From Megachile rotundata (Eukaryota > Arthropoda > Insecta > Hymenoptera > Megachilidae), in assembly GCF_050947335.1 (NCBI RefSeq), contig NW_027473733.1:62001-126000 (forward strand): a stretch of 64,000 nucleotides of DNA, read 5' to 3'. Shown one piece after another: positions 44,001 through 57,059 of this stretch. Position numbers and translations under genes: made by a program. The number at the start of each line of letters is the position of its first letter. Position 1 is the first letter of the stretch. Below the pieces are notes generated by a model that was not told the origin of the DNA, did no database searches, and saw only the letters and a program-made list of their open reading frames with translations.

Positions 44001-47000
44001 TATAGTAATTCTCGTTCTATCGATCATATAAGCATAATATGGCTAATAATATGAGTTAGATTGATAATAATAAGAGTAATAAGTATAGTAATTGTCGTTC
44101 TATCGATAATATAACCATAATATGGCTAATAATATGAGTTAGATTGATAATACTAAGAGTAGTGAGTATAGTAATTCTCGTTCTATCGATCATATAAGTA
44201 TAATATGGCTAAAAATATGAGTTAGATTGATAATAATAAGAGTAATAACTACAGTAATTGTCGTTCTATCGATCATATAAGCATAATAAGGCTAATAATA
44301 TGAGTTAGAGTGATAATACTAAGAGTAGTGAGTATAGTAATTCTCATTCTATCGATCATATAAGCATAATATGGCTAATAATATGAGTTAGATTGATAAT
44401 AATAAGAGTAATGAGTATAGTAATTGTAGTTCTATCGATCATATCGGCACAATATGGTTAATAATATGAGTTAGATTCATAATAATAAGAGTAATAAGTA
44501 TAGTAATTGTCGTTCTATCGATCATATAAGCATAATATGGCTAATAATATGAGTTAGATTGATAATAATAAGAGTAATAAGTATAGTAATTGTCGTTCTC
44601 TCGATCATATAAGCATAATACGGCTAATAATATGAGTTAGATTGATAATACTAAGAGTAGTGAGTATAGTAATTCTCGTTCTATCGATCATATAAGCATA
44701 ATATGGCTAATAATATGAGTTAGATTGATAATAATAAGAGTAATGAGTAGAGTAATTGTAGATCTATCGATCATTTAAGCATCATATGGCTACTAATATG
44801 AGTTAGATTGATAATAATAACAGTAATAAGTATAGTAATTGTCGTTCTATCGATCACTTAAGCATAATATGGGTAATAATATGAGTCAGATTGATAATAA
44901 TAACAGTAATAAGTATAGTAATTGTCGTTCTATCGATAATATAAGCATAATATGGCTAATAATATGAGTTAGATTGATAATACTAAGAGTAGTGAGTATA
45001 GTAGTTCTCGTTCTATCGATCATATAAGCATAATATGGCTAATAATATGAGTTAGATTGATAATAATAAGAGTAATAACTACAGTAATTGTCGTTCTATC
45101 GATCATATAAGCATAATAAGGCTAATAATATGAGTTAGAGTAATAATACTAAGAGTAGTGAGTATAGTAATACTCATTCTATCGGTCATATAAGCATAAT
45201 ATGGCTAATAATATGAGTTAGATTGATAATAATAAGAGTAATGAGTATAGTAATTGTAGTTCTATCGATCATATCGGCATAATATGGTTAATAATATGAG
45301 TTAGATTCATAATAATGAGAGTAATAAGTATAGTAATTGTCGTTCTATCGATCATATAAGCATAATATGGCTAATAATATGAGTTAGATTGATAATAATA
45401 AGAGTAATAAGTATAGTAATTGTCGTTCTCTCGATCATATAAGCATAATATGGCTAATAATATGAGTTAGATTGATAATACTAAGAGTAGTGAGTATAGT
45501 AATTCTCGTTCGATCGATCATATAAGCATAATATGGCTAATAATATGAGTTAGATTGATAATAATAAGAGTAATGAGTATAGTAATTGTAGATCTATCGA
45601 TCATTCAAGCATCATATGGCTAATAATATGAGTTAGATTGATAATAATAACAGTAATAAGTATAGTAATTGTCGTTCTATCGATAATATAGCCATAATAT
45701 GGCTAATAATATGATTTAGATTGATAATACTAAGAGTAGTGAGTATAGTAATTCTCGTTCTATCGATCATATATGCATAATATGGCTAGTAATATGAGTT
45801 AGATTGATAATAATAAGAGTAATAACTACAGTAATTGTCGTTCTATCGATCATATAAGCATAATAAGGCTAATAATATGATTTAGAGTGATAATACTAAG
45901 AGTAGTGAGTATAGTAATTCTCATTCTATCGATCATATAAGCATAATATGGCTAATAATATGAGTTAGATTGATAATAATAAGAGTAATGAGTATAGTAA
46001 TTGTCGTTCTATCGATCATTTAAGCATAATATGGGTAATAATATGAGTCGGATTGATAATAATAACAGTAATAAGTATAGTAATTGTCGTTCTATCGATC
46101 ATATAAGCATAATATGGCTAATAATATGAGTTAGATTGATAATAATAAGAGTAGTGGGTATAGTAATTCTCGTTCTATCGATCATATAAGCATAATATGG
46201 CTAATAATATGAGTTAGATTGATAATAATAAGAGTAATAACTACAGTAATTGTCGTTCTATCGATCATATAAGCATAATAAGGCTAATAATATGAGTTAG
46301 AGTGATAATACTAAGAGTAGTGAGTATAGTAATTCTCATTCTATCGATCATATAAGCATAATATGGCTAATAATATGAGTTAGATTGATAATAATAACAG
46401 TAATAAGTATAGTAATTGTCGTTCTATCGATAATATAACCATAATATGGCTAATAATATGATTTAGATTGATAATACTAAGAGTAGTGAGTATAGTAATT
46501 CTCGTTCTATCGATCATATATGCATAATATGGCTAATAATATGAGTTAGATTGATAATAATAAGAGTAATGAGTATAGTAATTGTAGTTCTATCGATCAT
46601 TTAAGCATAATATGGCTAATAATATGAGTTAGATTGATAATAATAACAGTAATAAGTATAGTAATTGTCGTTCTATCGATAATATAACCATAATATGGCT
46701 AGTAATATGAGTTAGATTGATAATACTAAGAGCAGTGAGTATAGTATTTCTCGTTCTATCGATCATATAAGCATAATATGGCTAATAATATGAGTTAGAT
46801 TGATAATAATAAGAGTAATAAGTATAGTAATTGTCGTTCTATCGATAATATAACCATAATATGGCTAATAATATGAGTTAGATTGATAATACTAAGAGTA
46901 GTGAGTATAGTAATTCTCGTTCTATCGATCATATAAGCATAATATGGCTAATAATATGAGTTAGATTGATAATAATAAGAGTAATAACTACAGTAATTGT

Positions 47001-47563
47001 CGTTCTATCGATCATATAAGCATAATAAGGCTAATAGTATGAGTTAGAGTGATAATACTAAGAGTAGTGAGTATAGTAATTCTCATTCTATCGATCATAT
47101 AAGCATAATATGGCTAATAATATGAGTTAGATTGATAATAATAAGAGTAATGAGTATAGTAATTGTAGTTCTATCGATCATATCGGCACAATATGGTTAA
47201 TAATATGAGTTAGATTGATAATAATAAGAGTAATAAGTATAGTAATTGTCGTTCTCTCGATCATATAAGCATAATATGGCTAATAATATGAGTTAGATTG
47301 ATAATAATAAGAGTAATAACTACAGTAATTGTCGTTCTATCGATCATATAAGCATAATAAGGCTAATAATATGATTTAGAGTGATAATACTAAGAGTAGT
47401 GAGTATAGTAATTCTCATTCTATCGATCATATAAGCATAATATGGCTAATAATATGAGTTAGATTGATAATAATAAGAGTAATGAGTATAGTAATTGTCG
47501 TTCTATCGATCATTTAAGCATAATATGGGTAATAATATGAGTCAGATTGATAATAATAAGAGT
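41007..47563 (+). repeat. 79-monomer HOR unit, first copy
   Basis: This unit is defined by markers shared with the next block at a shift of 79 monomers: gagttacagtg (41,071 and 47,627), atcaatc (41,447 and 48,003), gccgttc (41,771 and 48,327) and catagaagc (42,701 and 49,258). The shift reads 6,556 bp before and 6,557 bp after position 42,184 because one base is missing there in this copy. The unit lacks the ttttcgttctttcg E monomer of earlier blocks and carries a gtcgttctatcg version instead. It also has the cggcacaat variant at 44,445. Endpoints come from the chimeric junction at about 47,545-47,585. Confidence 0.8.
42178..42190 (+). other. single-base deletion in a D monomer
   Basis: The D monomer reads cagtaatgtcg where every other D monomer I compared reads cagtaattgtcg. 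It is the first net break of the 83-bp phase in the window. The partner one HOR unit on, at about 48,740, has the full sequence, so the loss came after that duplication or is a homopolymer/consensus error. Confidence 0.85.
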
Positions 47564-50500
47564 AATAAGTATAGTAATTGTCGTTCTCTCGATCATATAA
47601 GCATAATATGGCTAATAAGATGAGTTACAGTGATAATACTAAGAGTAGTGAGTATAGTAATTCTCATTCTATCGATCATTTAAGCATAATATGGCTAATA
47701 ATATGAGTTAGATTGATAATAATAAGAGTAACAACTAGAGTAATTGTCGTTCTATCGATCATATAAGCATAATATGGCTAATAATATGAGTTAGATTGAT
47801 AATAATAACAGTAATACGTATAGTAATTGTCGTTCTATCGATCATTTAAGCATAATATGGGTAATAATATGAGTCAGATTGATAATAATAACAGTAATAT
47901 GTATAGTAATTGTCGTTCTATCGATAATATAAGCATAATATTGCTAATAATATGAGTTAGATTGATAATACTAAGAGTAGTGAGTATAGTAGTTCTCGTT
48001 CTATCAATCATATAAGCATAATATGGCTAATAATATGAGTTAGATTGATAATAATAAGTGTAATAAGTATAGTAATTGTCGTTCTATCGATCATATAAGC
48101 ATAATATGGCTAATAATATGAGTTAGATTGATAATACTAAGAGTAGTGAGTATAGTAATTCTCGTTCTATCGATCATATAAGCATAATATGGCTACTAAT
48201 ATGAGTTAGATTGATAATAATAAGAGTATTGAGTATAGTAATTGTAGATCTATCGATCATTTAAGCATAATATGGCTAATAATATGAGTTAGATTGATAA
48301 TAATAACCGTAATAAGTATAGTAATTGCCGTTCTATCGATAATATAGCCATAATATGGCTAATAATATGATTTAGATTGATAATACTAAGAGTAGTGAGT
48401 ATAGTAATTCTCGTTCTATCGATCATATATGCATAATATGGCTAATAATATGAGTTAGATTGATAATAATAAGAGTAATGAGTATAGTAATTGTAGTTCT
48501 ATCGATCATTTAAGCATAATATGGCTAATAATATGAGTTAGATTGATAATAATAACAGTAATAAGTATAGTAATTGTCGTTCCATCGATAATATAACCAT
48601 AATATGGCTAGTAATATGAGTTAGATTGATAATACTAAGAGTAGTGAGTATAGTAATTCTCGTTCTATCGATCATATAAGCATAATATGGCTAATAATAT
48701 GAGTTAGATTGATAATAATAAGAGTAATAACTACAGTAATTGTCGTTCTATCGATCATATAAGCATAATAAGGCTAATAGTATGAGTTAGAGTGATAATA
48801 CTAAGAGTAGTGAGTATAGTAATTCTCATTCTATCGATCATATAAGCATAATATGGCTAATAATATGAGTTAGATTGATAATAATAAGAGTAATGAGTAT
48901 AGTAATTGTCGTTCTATCGATCATTTAAGCATAATATGGGTAATAATATGAGTCAGATTGATAATAATAACAGTAATAAGTATAGTAATTGTCGTTCTAT
49001 CGATCATATAAGCATAATATGGCTAATAATATGAGTTAGAGTGATAATACTAAGAGTAGTGAGTATAGTAATTCTCATTCTATCGATCATATAAGCATAA
49101 TATGGTTAATAATATGAGTTAGATTCATAATAATAAGAGTAATAAGTATAGTAATTGTCGTTCTATCGATCATATAAGCATAATATGGCTAATAATATGA
49201 GTTAGATTGATAATAATAAGAGTAATAAGTATAGTAATTGTCGTTCTCTCGATCATAGAAGCATAATATGGCTAATAATATGAGTTAGATTGATAATACT
49301 AAGAGTAGTGAGTATAGTAATTCTCGTTCTATCGATCATATAAGCATAATATGGCTAATAATATGAGTTAGATTGATAATAATAAGAGTAATGAGTATAG
49401 TAATTGTAGATCTATTGATCATTTAAGCATCATATGCCTAATAATATGAGTTAGATTGATAATAATAGCAGTAATAAGTATAGTAATTGTCGTTCTATCG
49501 ATAATATAGCCATAATATGGCTAATAATATGATTTAGATTGATAATACTAAGAGTAGTGAGTATAGTAATTCTCGTTCTATCGATCATATATGCATAATA
49601 TGGCTAATAATATGAGTTAGATTGATAATAATAAGAGTAATAACTACAGTAATTGTCGTTCTATCGATCATATAAGCATAATAAGGCTAATAATATGATT
49701 TAGAGTGATAATACTAAGAGTAGTGAGTATAGTAATTCTCATTCTATCGATCACATAAGCATAATATGGCTAATAATATGAGTTAGATTGATAATAATAA
49801 GAGTAATGAGTATAGTAATTGTCGTTCTATCGATCATTTAAGCATAATATGGGTAATAATATGAGTCAGATTGATAATAATAACAGTAATAAGTATAGTA
49901 ATTGTCGTTCTATCGATCATATAAGCATAATATGGCTAATAATATGAGTTAGATTGATAATAATAAGAGTAGTGAGTATAGTAATTCTCGTTCTATCGAT
50001 CATATAAGCATAATATGGCTAATAATATGAGTTAGATTGATAATAATAAGAGTAATGAGTATAGTAATTGTAGTTCTATCGATCATATCGGCACAATATG
50101 GTTAATAATATGAGTTAGATTCATAATAATAAGAGTAATAAGTATAGTAATTGTCGTTCTATCGATCATATAAGCATAATATGGCTAATAATATGAGTTA
50201 GATTGATAATAATAAGAGTAATAAGTATAGTAATTGTCGTTCTCTCGATCATATAAGCATAATACGGCTAATAATATGAGTTAGATTGATAATACTAAGA
50301 GTAGTGAGTATAGTAATTCTCGTTCTATCGATCATATAAGCATAATATGGCTAATAATATGAGTTAGATTGATAATAATAAGAGTAATGAGTAGAGTAAT
50401 TGTAGATCTATCGATCATTTAAGCATCATATGGCTACTAATATGAGTTAGATTGATAATAATAACAGTAATAAGTATAGTAATTGTCGTTCTATCGATCA

Positions 50501-52958
50501 CTTAAGCATAATATGGGTAATAATATGAGTCAGATTGATAATAATAACAGTAATAAGTATAGTAATTGTCGTTCTATCGATAATATAAGCATAATATGGC
50601 TAATAATATGAGTTAGATTGATAATACTAAGAGTAGTGAGTATAGTAGTTCTCGTTCTATCGATCATATAAGCATAATATGGCTAATAATATGAGTTAGA
50701 TTGATAATAATAAGAGTAATAACTACAGTAATTGTCGTTCTATCGATCATATAAGCATAATAAGGCTAATAATATGAGTTAGAGTAATAATACTAAGAGT
50801 AGTGAGTATAGTAATACTCATTCTATCGGTCATATAAGCATAATATGGCTAATAATATGAGTTAGATTGATAATAATAAGAGTAATGAGTATAGTAATTG
50901 TAGTTCTATCGATCATATCGGCATAATATGGTTAATAATATGAGTTAGATTCATAATAATGAGAGTAATAAGTATAGTAATTGTCGTTCTATCGATCATA
51001 TAAGCATAATATGGCTAATAATATGAGTTAGATTGATAATAATAAGAGTAATAAGTATAGTAATTGTCGTTCTCTCGATCATATAAGCATAATATGGCTA
51101 ATAATATGAGTTAGATTGATAATACTAAGAGTAGTGAGTATAGTAATTCTCGTTCGATCGATCATATAAGCATAATATGGCTAATAATATGAGTTAGATT
51201 GATAATAATAAGAGTAATGAGTATAGTAATTGTAGATCTATCGATCATTCAAGCATCATATGGCTAATAATATGAGTTAGATTGATAATAATAACAGTAA
51301 TAAGTATAGTAATTGTCGTTCTATCGATAATATAGCCATAATATGGCTAATAATATGATTTAGATTGATAATACTAAGAGTAGTGAGTATAGTAATTCTC
51401 GTTCTATCGATCATATATGCATAATATGGCTAGTAATATGAGTTAGATTGATAATAATAAGAGTAATAACTACAGTAATTGTCGTTCTATCGATCATATA
51501 AGCATAATAAGGCTAATAATATGATTTAGAGTGATAATACTAAGAGTTGTGAGTATAGTAATTCTCATTCTATCGATCATATAAGCATAATATGGCTAAT
51601 AATATGAGTTAGATTGATAATAATAAGAGTAATGAGTATAGTAATTGTCGTTCTATCGATCATTTAAGCATAATATGGGTAATAATATGAGTCGGATTGA
51701 TAATAATAACAGTAATAAGTATAGTAATTGTCGTTCTATCGATCATATAAGCATAATATGGCTAATAATATGAGTTAGATTGATAATAATAAGAGTAGTG
51801 GGTATAGTAATTCTCGTTCTATCGATCATATAAGCATAATATGGCTAATAATATGAGTTAGATTGATAATAATAAGAGTAATAACTACAGTAATTGTCGT
51901 TCTATCGATCATATAAGCATAATAAGGCTAATAATATGAGTTAGAGTGATAATACTAAGAGTAGTGAGTATAGTAATTCTCATTCTATCGATCATATAAG
52001 CATAATATGGCTAATAATATGAGTTAGATTGATAATAATAACAGTAATAAGTATAGTAATTGTCGTTCTATCGATAATATAACCATAATATGGCTAGTAA
52101 TATGAGTTAGATTGATAATACTAAGAGCAGTGAGTATAGTATTTCTCGTTCTATCGATCATATAAGCATAATATGGCTAATAATATGAGTTAGATTGATA
52201 ATAATAAGAGTAATAAGTATAGTAATTGTCGTTCTATCGATAATATAACCATAATATGGCTAATAATATGAGTTAGATTGATAATACTAAGAGTAGTGAG
52301 TATAGTAATTCTCGTTCTATCGATCATATAAGCATAATATGGCTAATAATATGAGTTAGATTGATAATAATAAGAGTAATAACTACAGTAATTGTCGTTC
52401 TATCGATCATATAAGCATAATAAGGCTAATAGTATGAGTTAGAGTGATAATACTAAGAGTAGTGAGTATAGTAATTCTCATTCTATCGATCATATAAGCA
52501 TAATATGGCTAATAATATGAGTTAGATTGATAATAATAAGAGTAATGAGTATAGTAATTGTAGTTCTATCGATCATATCGGCACAATATGGTTAATAATA
52601 TGAGTTAGATTGATAATAATAAGAGTAATAAGTATAGTAATTGTCGTTCTCTCGATCATATAAGCATAATATGGCTAATAATATGAGTTAGATTGATAAT
52701 AATAAGAGTAATAACTACAGTAATTGTCGTTCTATCGATCATATAAGCATAATAAGGCTAATAATATGATTTAGAGTGATAATACTAAGAGTAGTGAGTA
52801 TAGTAATTCTCATTCGATCGATCATATAAGCATAATATGGCTAATAATATGAGTTAGATTGATAATAATAAGAGTAATGAGTATAGTAATTGTCGTTCTA
52901 TCGATCATTTAAGCATAATATGGGTAATAATATGAGTCAGATTGATAATAATAACAGT
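47564..52958 (+). repeat. 65-monomer deletion derivative of the preceding unit
   Basis: The block follows the preceding unit monomer for monomer, but the shift steps down twice. From about 50,047 it falls from 79 to 68 monomers (5,644 bp: atcggtc at 45,181 and 50,825; cgatcgatc at 45,511 and 51,155), meaning 11 monomers (913 bp) are missing. Near 52,090 it falls to 65 monomers (5,395 bp: agcagtgag at 46,731 and 52,126), meaning three more monomers (249 bp) are missing. The 83-bp phase is kept at both deletions. Shared rare variants show that the two blocks are close relatives. Confidence 0.82.
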
Positions 52959-53349
52959 AATAAGTATAGTAATTGTCGTTCTATCGATCATATAAGCATA
53001 ATATGGCTAATAATATGAGTTAGATTGATAATAATAAGAGTAATAAGTATAGTAATTGTCGTTCTCTCGATCATATAAGCATAATATGGCTAATAATATG
53101 AGTTAGATTGATAATACTAAGAGTAGTGAGTATAGTAATTCTCGTTCTATCGATCATATAAGCATAATATGGCTAATAATATGAGTTAGATTGATAATAA
53201 TAAGAGTAATAACTACAGTAATTGTCGTTCTATCGATCATATAAGCATAATAAGGCTAATAATATGAGTTAGAGTGATAATACTAAGAGTAGTGAGTATA
53301 GTAATTCTCATTCTACCGATCATATAAGCATAATATGGCTAATAATATG

Positions 53350-54010
53350 AGTTAGATTGATAATAATAAGAGTAATGAGTATAGTAATTGTAGTTCCATC
53401 GATCATATCGGCACAATATGGTTAATAATATGAGTTAGATTCATAATAATAAGAGTAATAAGTATAGTAATTGTCGTTCTATCGATCATATAAGCATAAT
53501 ATGGCTAATAATATGAGTTAGATTGATAATAATAAGAGTAATAAGTATAGTAATTGTCGTTCTCTTGATCATATAAGCATAATACGGCTAATAATATGAG
53601 TTAGATTGATAATACTAAGAGTAGTGAGTATAGTAATTCTCGTTCTATCGATCATATAAGCATAATATGGCTAATAATATGAGTTAGATTGATAATAATA
53701 AGAGTAATGAGTATAGTAATTGTAGTTCTATCGATCATATCGGCACAATATGGTTAATAATATGAGTTAGATTCATAATAATAAGAGTAATAAGTATAGT
53801 AATTGTCGTTCTATCGATCATATAAGCATAATATGGCTAATAATATGAGTTAGATTGATAATAATAAGAGTAATAAGTATAGTAATTGTCGTTCTCTCGA
53901 TCATATAAGCATAATACGGCTAATAATATGAGTTAGATTGATAATACTAAGAGTAGTGAGTATAGTAATTCTCGTTCTATCGATCATATAAGCATAATAT
54001 GGCTAATAAT
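53350..54010 (+). repeat. four-monomer (332 bp) tandem duplication
   Basis: The run of a cggcacaat monomer, an attcataat monomer, a gttctct/cttgatc monomer with aatacgg, and a type A monomer occurs twice. Its cggcaca marker is at 53,409 and 53,741, 332 bp apart. The first copy carries gttccatcg and ctcttgatc where the second has gttctatcg and ctctcgatc, so the copies have already diverged slightly. Both copies were carried along in the 37-monomer duplication (about 56.4-57.1 kb). Confidence 0.78.
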
Positions 54011-55039
54011 ATGAGTTAGATTGATAATAATAAGAGTAATAAGTATAGTAATTGTCGTTCTATCGATAATATAACCATAATATGGCTAATAATATGAGTT
54101 AGATTGATAATACTAAGAGTAGTGAGTATAGTAATTCTCGTTCTATCGATCATATAAGCATAATATGGCTAATAATATGAGTTAGATTGATAATAATAAG
54201 AGTAATAACTACAGTAATTGTCGTTCTATCGATCATATAAGCATAATAAGGCTAATAGTATGAGTTAGAGTGATAATACTAAGAGTAGTGAGTATAGTAA
54301 TTCTCATTCTATCGATCATATAAGCATAATATGGCTAATAATATGAGTTAGATTGATAATAATAAGAGTAATGAGTATAGTAATTGTAGTTCTATCGATC
54401 ATATCGGCACAATATGGTTAATAATATGAGTTAGATTGATAATAATAAGAGTAATAAGTATAGTAATTGTCGTTCTCTCGATCATATAAGCATAATATGG
54501 CTAATAATATGAGTTAGATTGATAATAATAAGAGTAATAACTACAGTAATTGTCGTTCTATCGATCATATAAGCATAATAAGGCTAATAATATGATTTAG
54601 AGTGATAATACTAAGAGTAGTGAGTATAGTAATTCTCATTCGATCGATCATATAAGCATAATATGGCTAATAATATGAGTTAGATTGATAATAATAAGAG
54701 TAATGAGTATAGTAATTGTCGTTCTATCGATCATTTAAGCATAATATGGGTAATAATATGAGTCGGATTGATAATAATAACAGTAATAAGTATAGTAATT
54801 GTCGTTCTATCGATCATATAAGCATAATATGGCTAATAATATGAGTTAGATTGATAATAATAAGAGTAGTGGGTATAGTAATTCTCGTTCTATCGATCAT
54901 ATAAGCATAATATGGCTAATAATATGAGTTAGATTGATAATAATAAGAGTAATAACTACAGTAATTGTCGTTCTATCGATCATATAAGCATAATAAGGCT
55001 AATAATATGAGTTAGAGTGATAATACTAAGAGTAGTGAG

Positions 55040-55055
55040 TATAGTAATCTCATTC
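55040..55055 (+). other. single-base deletion in an A-type monomer
   Basis: The sequence reads agtaatctcattc instead of agtaattctcattc. It makes marker spacing across it one base short (3,070 instead of 3,071). The partner 37 monomers to the left, near 51,977, is intact. Confidence 0.85.
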
Positions 55056-56314
55056 TATCGATCATATAAGCATAATATGGCTAATAATATGAGTTAGATT
55101 GATAATAATAACAGTAATAAGTATAGTAATTGTCGTTCTATCGATAATATAACCATAATATGGCTAGTAATATGAGTTAGATTGATAATACTAAGAGCAG
55201 TGAGTATAGTATTTCTCGTTCTATCGATCATATAAGCATAATATGGCTAATAATATGAGTTAGATTGATAATAATAAGAGTAATAAGTATAGTAATTGTC
55301 GTTCTATCGATAATATAACCATAATATGGCTAATAATATGAGTTAGATTGATAATACTAAGAGTAGTGAGTATAGTAATTCTCGTTCTATCGATCATATA
55401 AGCATAATATGGCTAATAATATGAGTTAGATTGATAATAATAAGAGTAATAACTACAGTAATTGTCGTTCTATCGATCATATAAGCATAATAAGGCTAAT
55501 AGTATGAGTTAGAGTGATAATACTAAGAGTAGTGAGTATAGTAATTCTCATTCTATCGATCATATAAGCATAATATGGCTAATAATATGAGTTAGATTGA
55601 TAATAATAAGAGTAATGAGTATAGTAATTGTAGTTCTATCGATCATATCGGCACAATATGGTTAATAATATGAGTTAGATTGATAATAATAAGAGTAATA
55701 AGTATAGTAATTGTCGTTCTCTCGATCATATAAGCATAATATGGCTAATAATATGAGTTAGATTGATAATAATAAGAGTAATAACTACAGTAATTGTCGT
55801 TCTATCGATCATATAAGCATAATAAGGCTAATAATATGATTTAGAGTGATAATACTAAGAGTAGTGAGTATAGTAATTCTCATTCGATCGATCATATAAG
55901 CATAATATGGCTAATAATATGAGTTAGATTGATAATAATAAGAGTAATGAGTATAGTAATTGTCGTTCTATCGATCATTTAAGCATAATATGGGTAATAA
56001 TATGAGTCAGATTGATAATAATAACAGTAATAAGTATAGTAATTGTCGTTCTATCGATCATATAAGCATAATATGGCTAATAATATGAGTTAGATTGATA
56101 ATAATAAGAGTAATAAGTATAGTAATTGTCGTTCTCTCGATCATATAAGCATAATATGGCTAATAATATGAGTTAGATTGATAATACTAAGAGTAGTGAG
56201 TATAGTAATTCTCGTTCTATCGATCATATAAGCATAATATGGCTAATAATATGAGTTAGATTGATAATAATAAGAGTAATAACTACAGTAATTGTCGTTC
56301 TATCGATCATATAA

Positions 56315-56328
56315 GCATAATAGGCTAA
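56315..56328 (+). other. single-base deletion in a D monomer
   Basis: The sequence reads cataataggct where other D monomers read cataataaggct. The partner near 53,252 is intact. Together with the loss near 55,048 and the cluster beside the gap, errors become more frequent toward 57.39 kb. Confidence 0.85.
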
Positions 56329-57059
56329 TAATATGAGTTAGAGTGATAATACTAAGAGTAGTGAGTATAGTAATTCTCATTCTACCGATCATATAAGCAT
56401 AATATGGCTAATAATATGAGTTAGATTGATAATAATAAGAGTAATGAGTATAGTAATTGTAGTTCCATCGATCATATCGGCACAATATGGTTAATAATAT
56501 GAGTTAGATTCATAATAATAAGAGTAATAAGTATAGTAATTGTCGTTCTATCGATCATATAAGCATAATATGGCTAATAATATGAGTTAGATTGATAATA
56601 ATAAGAGTAATAAGTATAGTAATTGTCGTTCTCTTGATCATATAAGCATAATACGGCTAATAATATGAGTTAGATTGATAATACTAAGAGTAGTGAGTAT
56701 AGTAATTCTCGTTCTATCGATCATATAAGCATAATATGGCTAATAATATGAGTTAGATTGATAATAATAAGAGTAATGAGTATAGTAATTGTAGTTCTAT
56801 CGATCATATCGGCACAATATGGTTAATAATATGAGTTAGATTCATAATAATAAGAGTAATAAGTATAGTAATTGTCGTTCTATCGATCATATAAGCATAA
56901 TATGGCTAATAATATGAGTTAGATTGATAATAATAAGAGTAATAAGTATAGTAATTGTCGTTCTCTCGATCATATAAGCATAATACGGCTAATAATATGA
57001 GTTAGATTGATAATACTAAGAGTAGTGAGTATAGTAATTCTCGTTCTATCGATCATATA

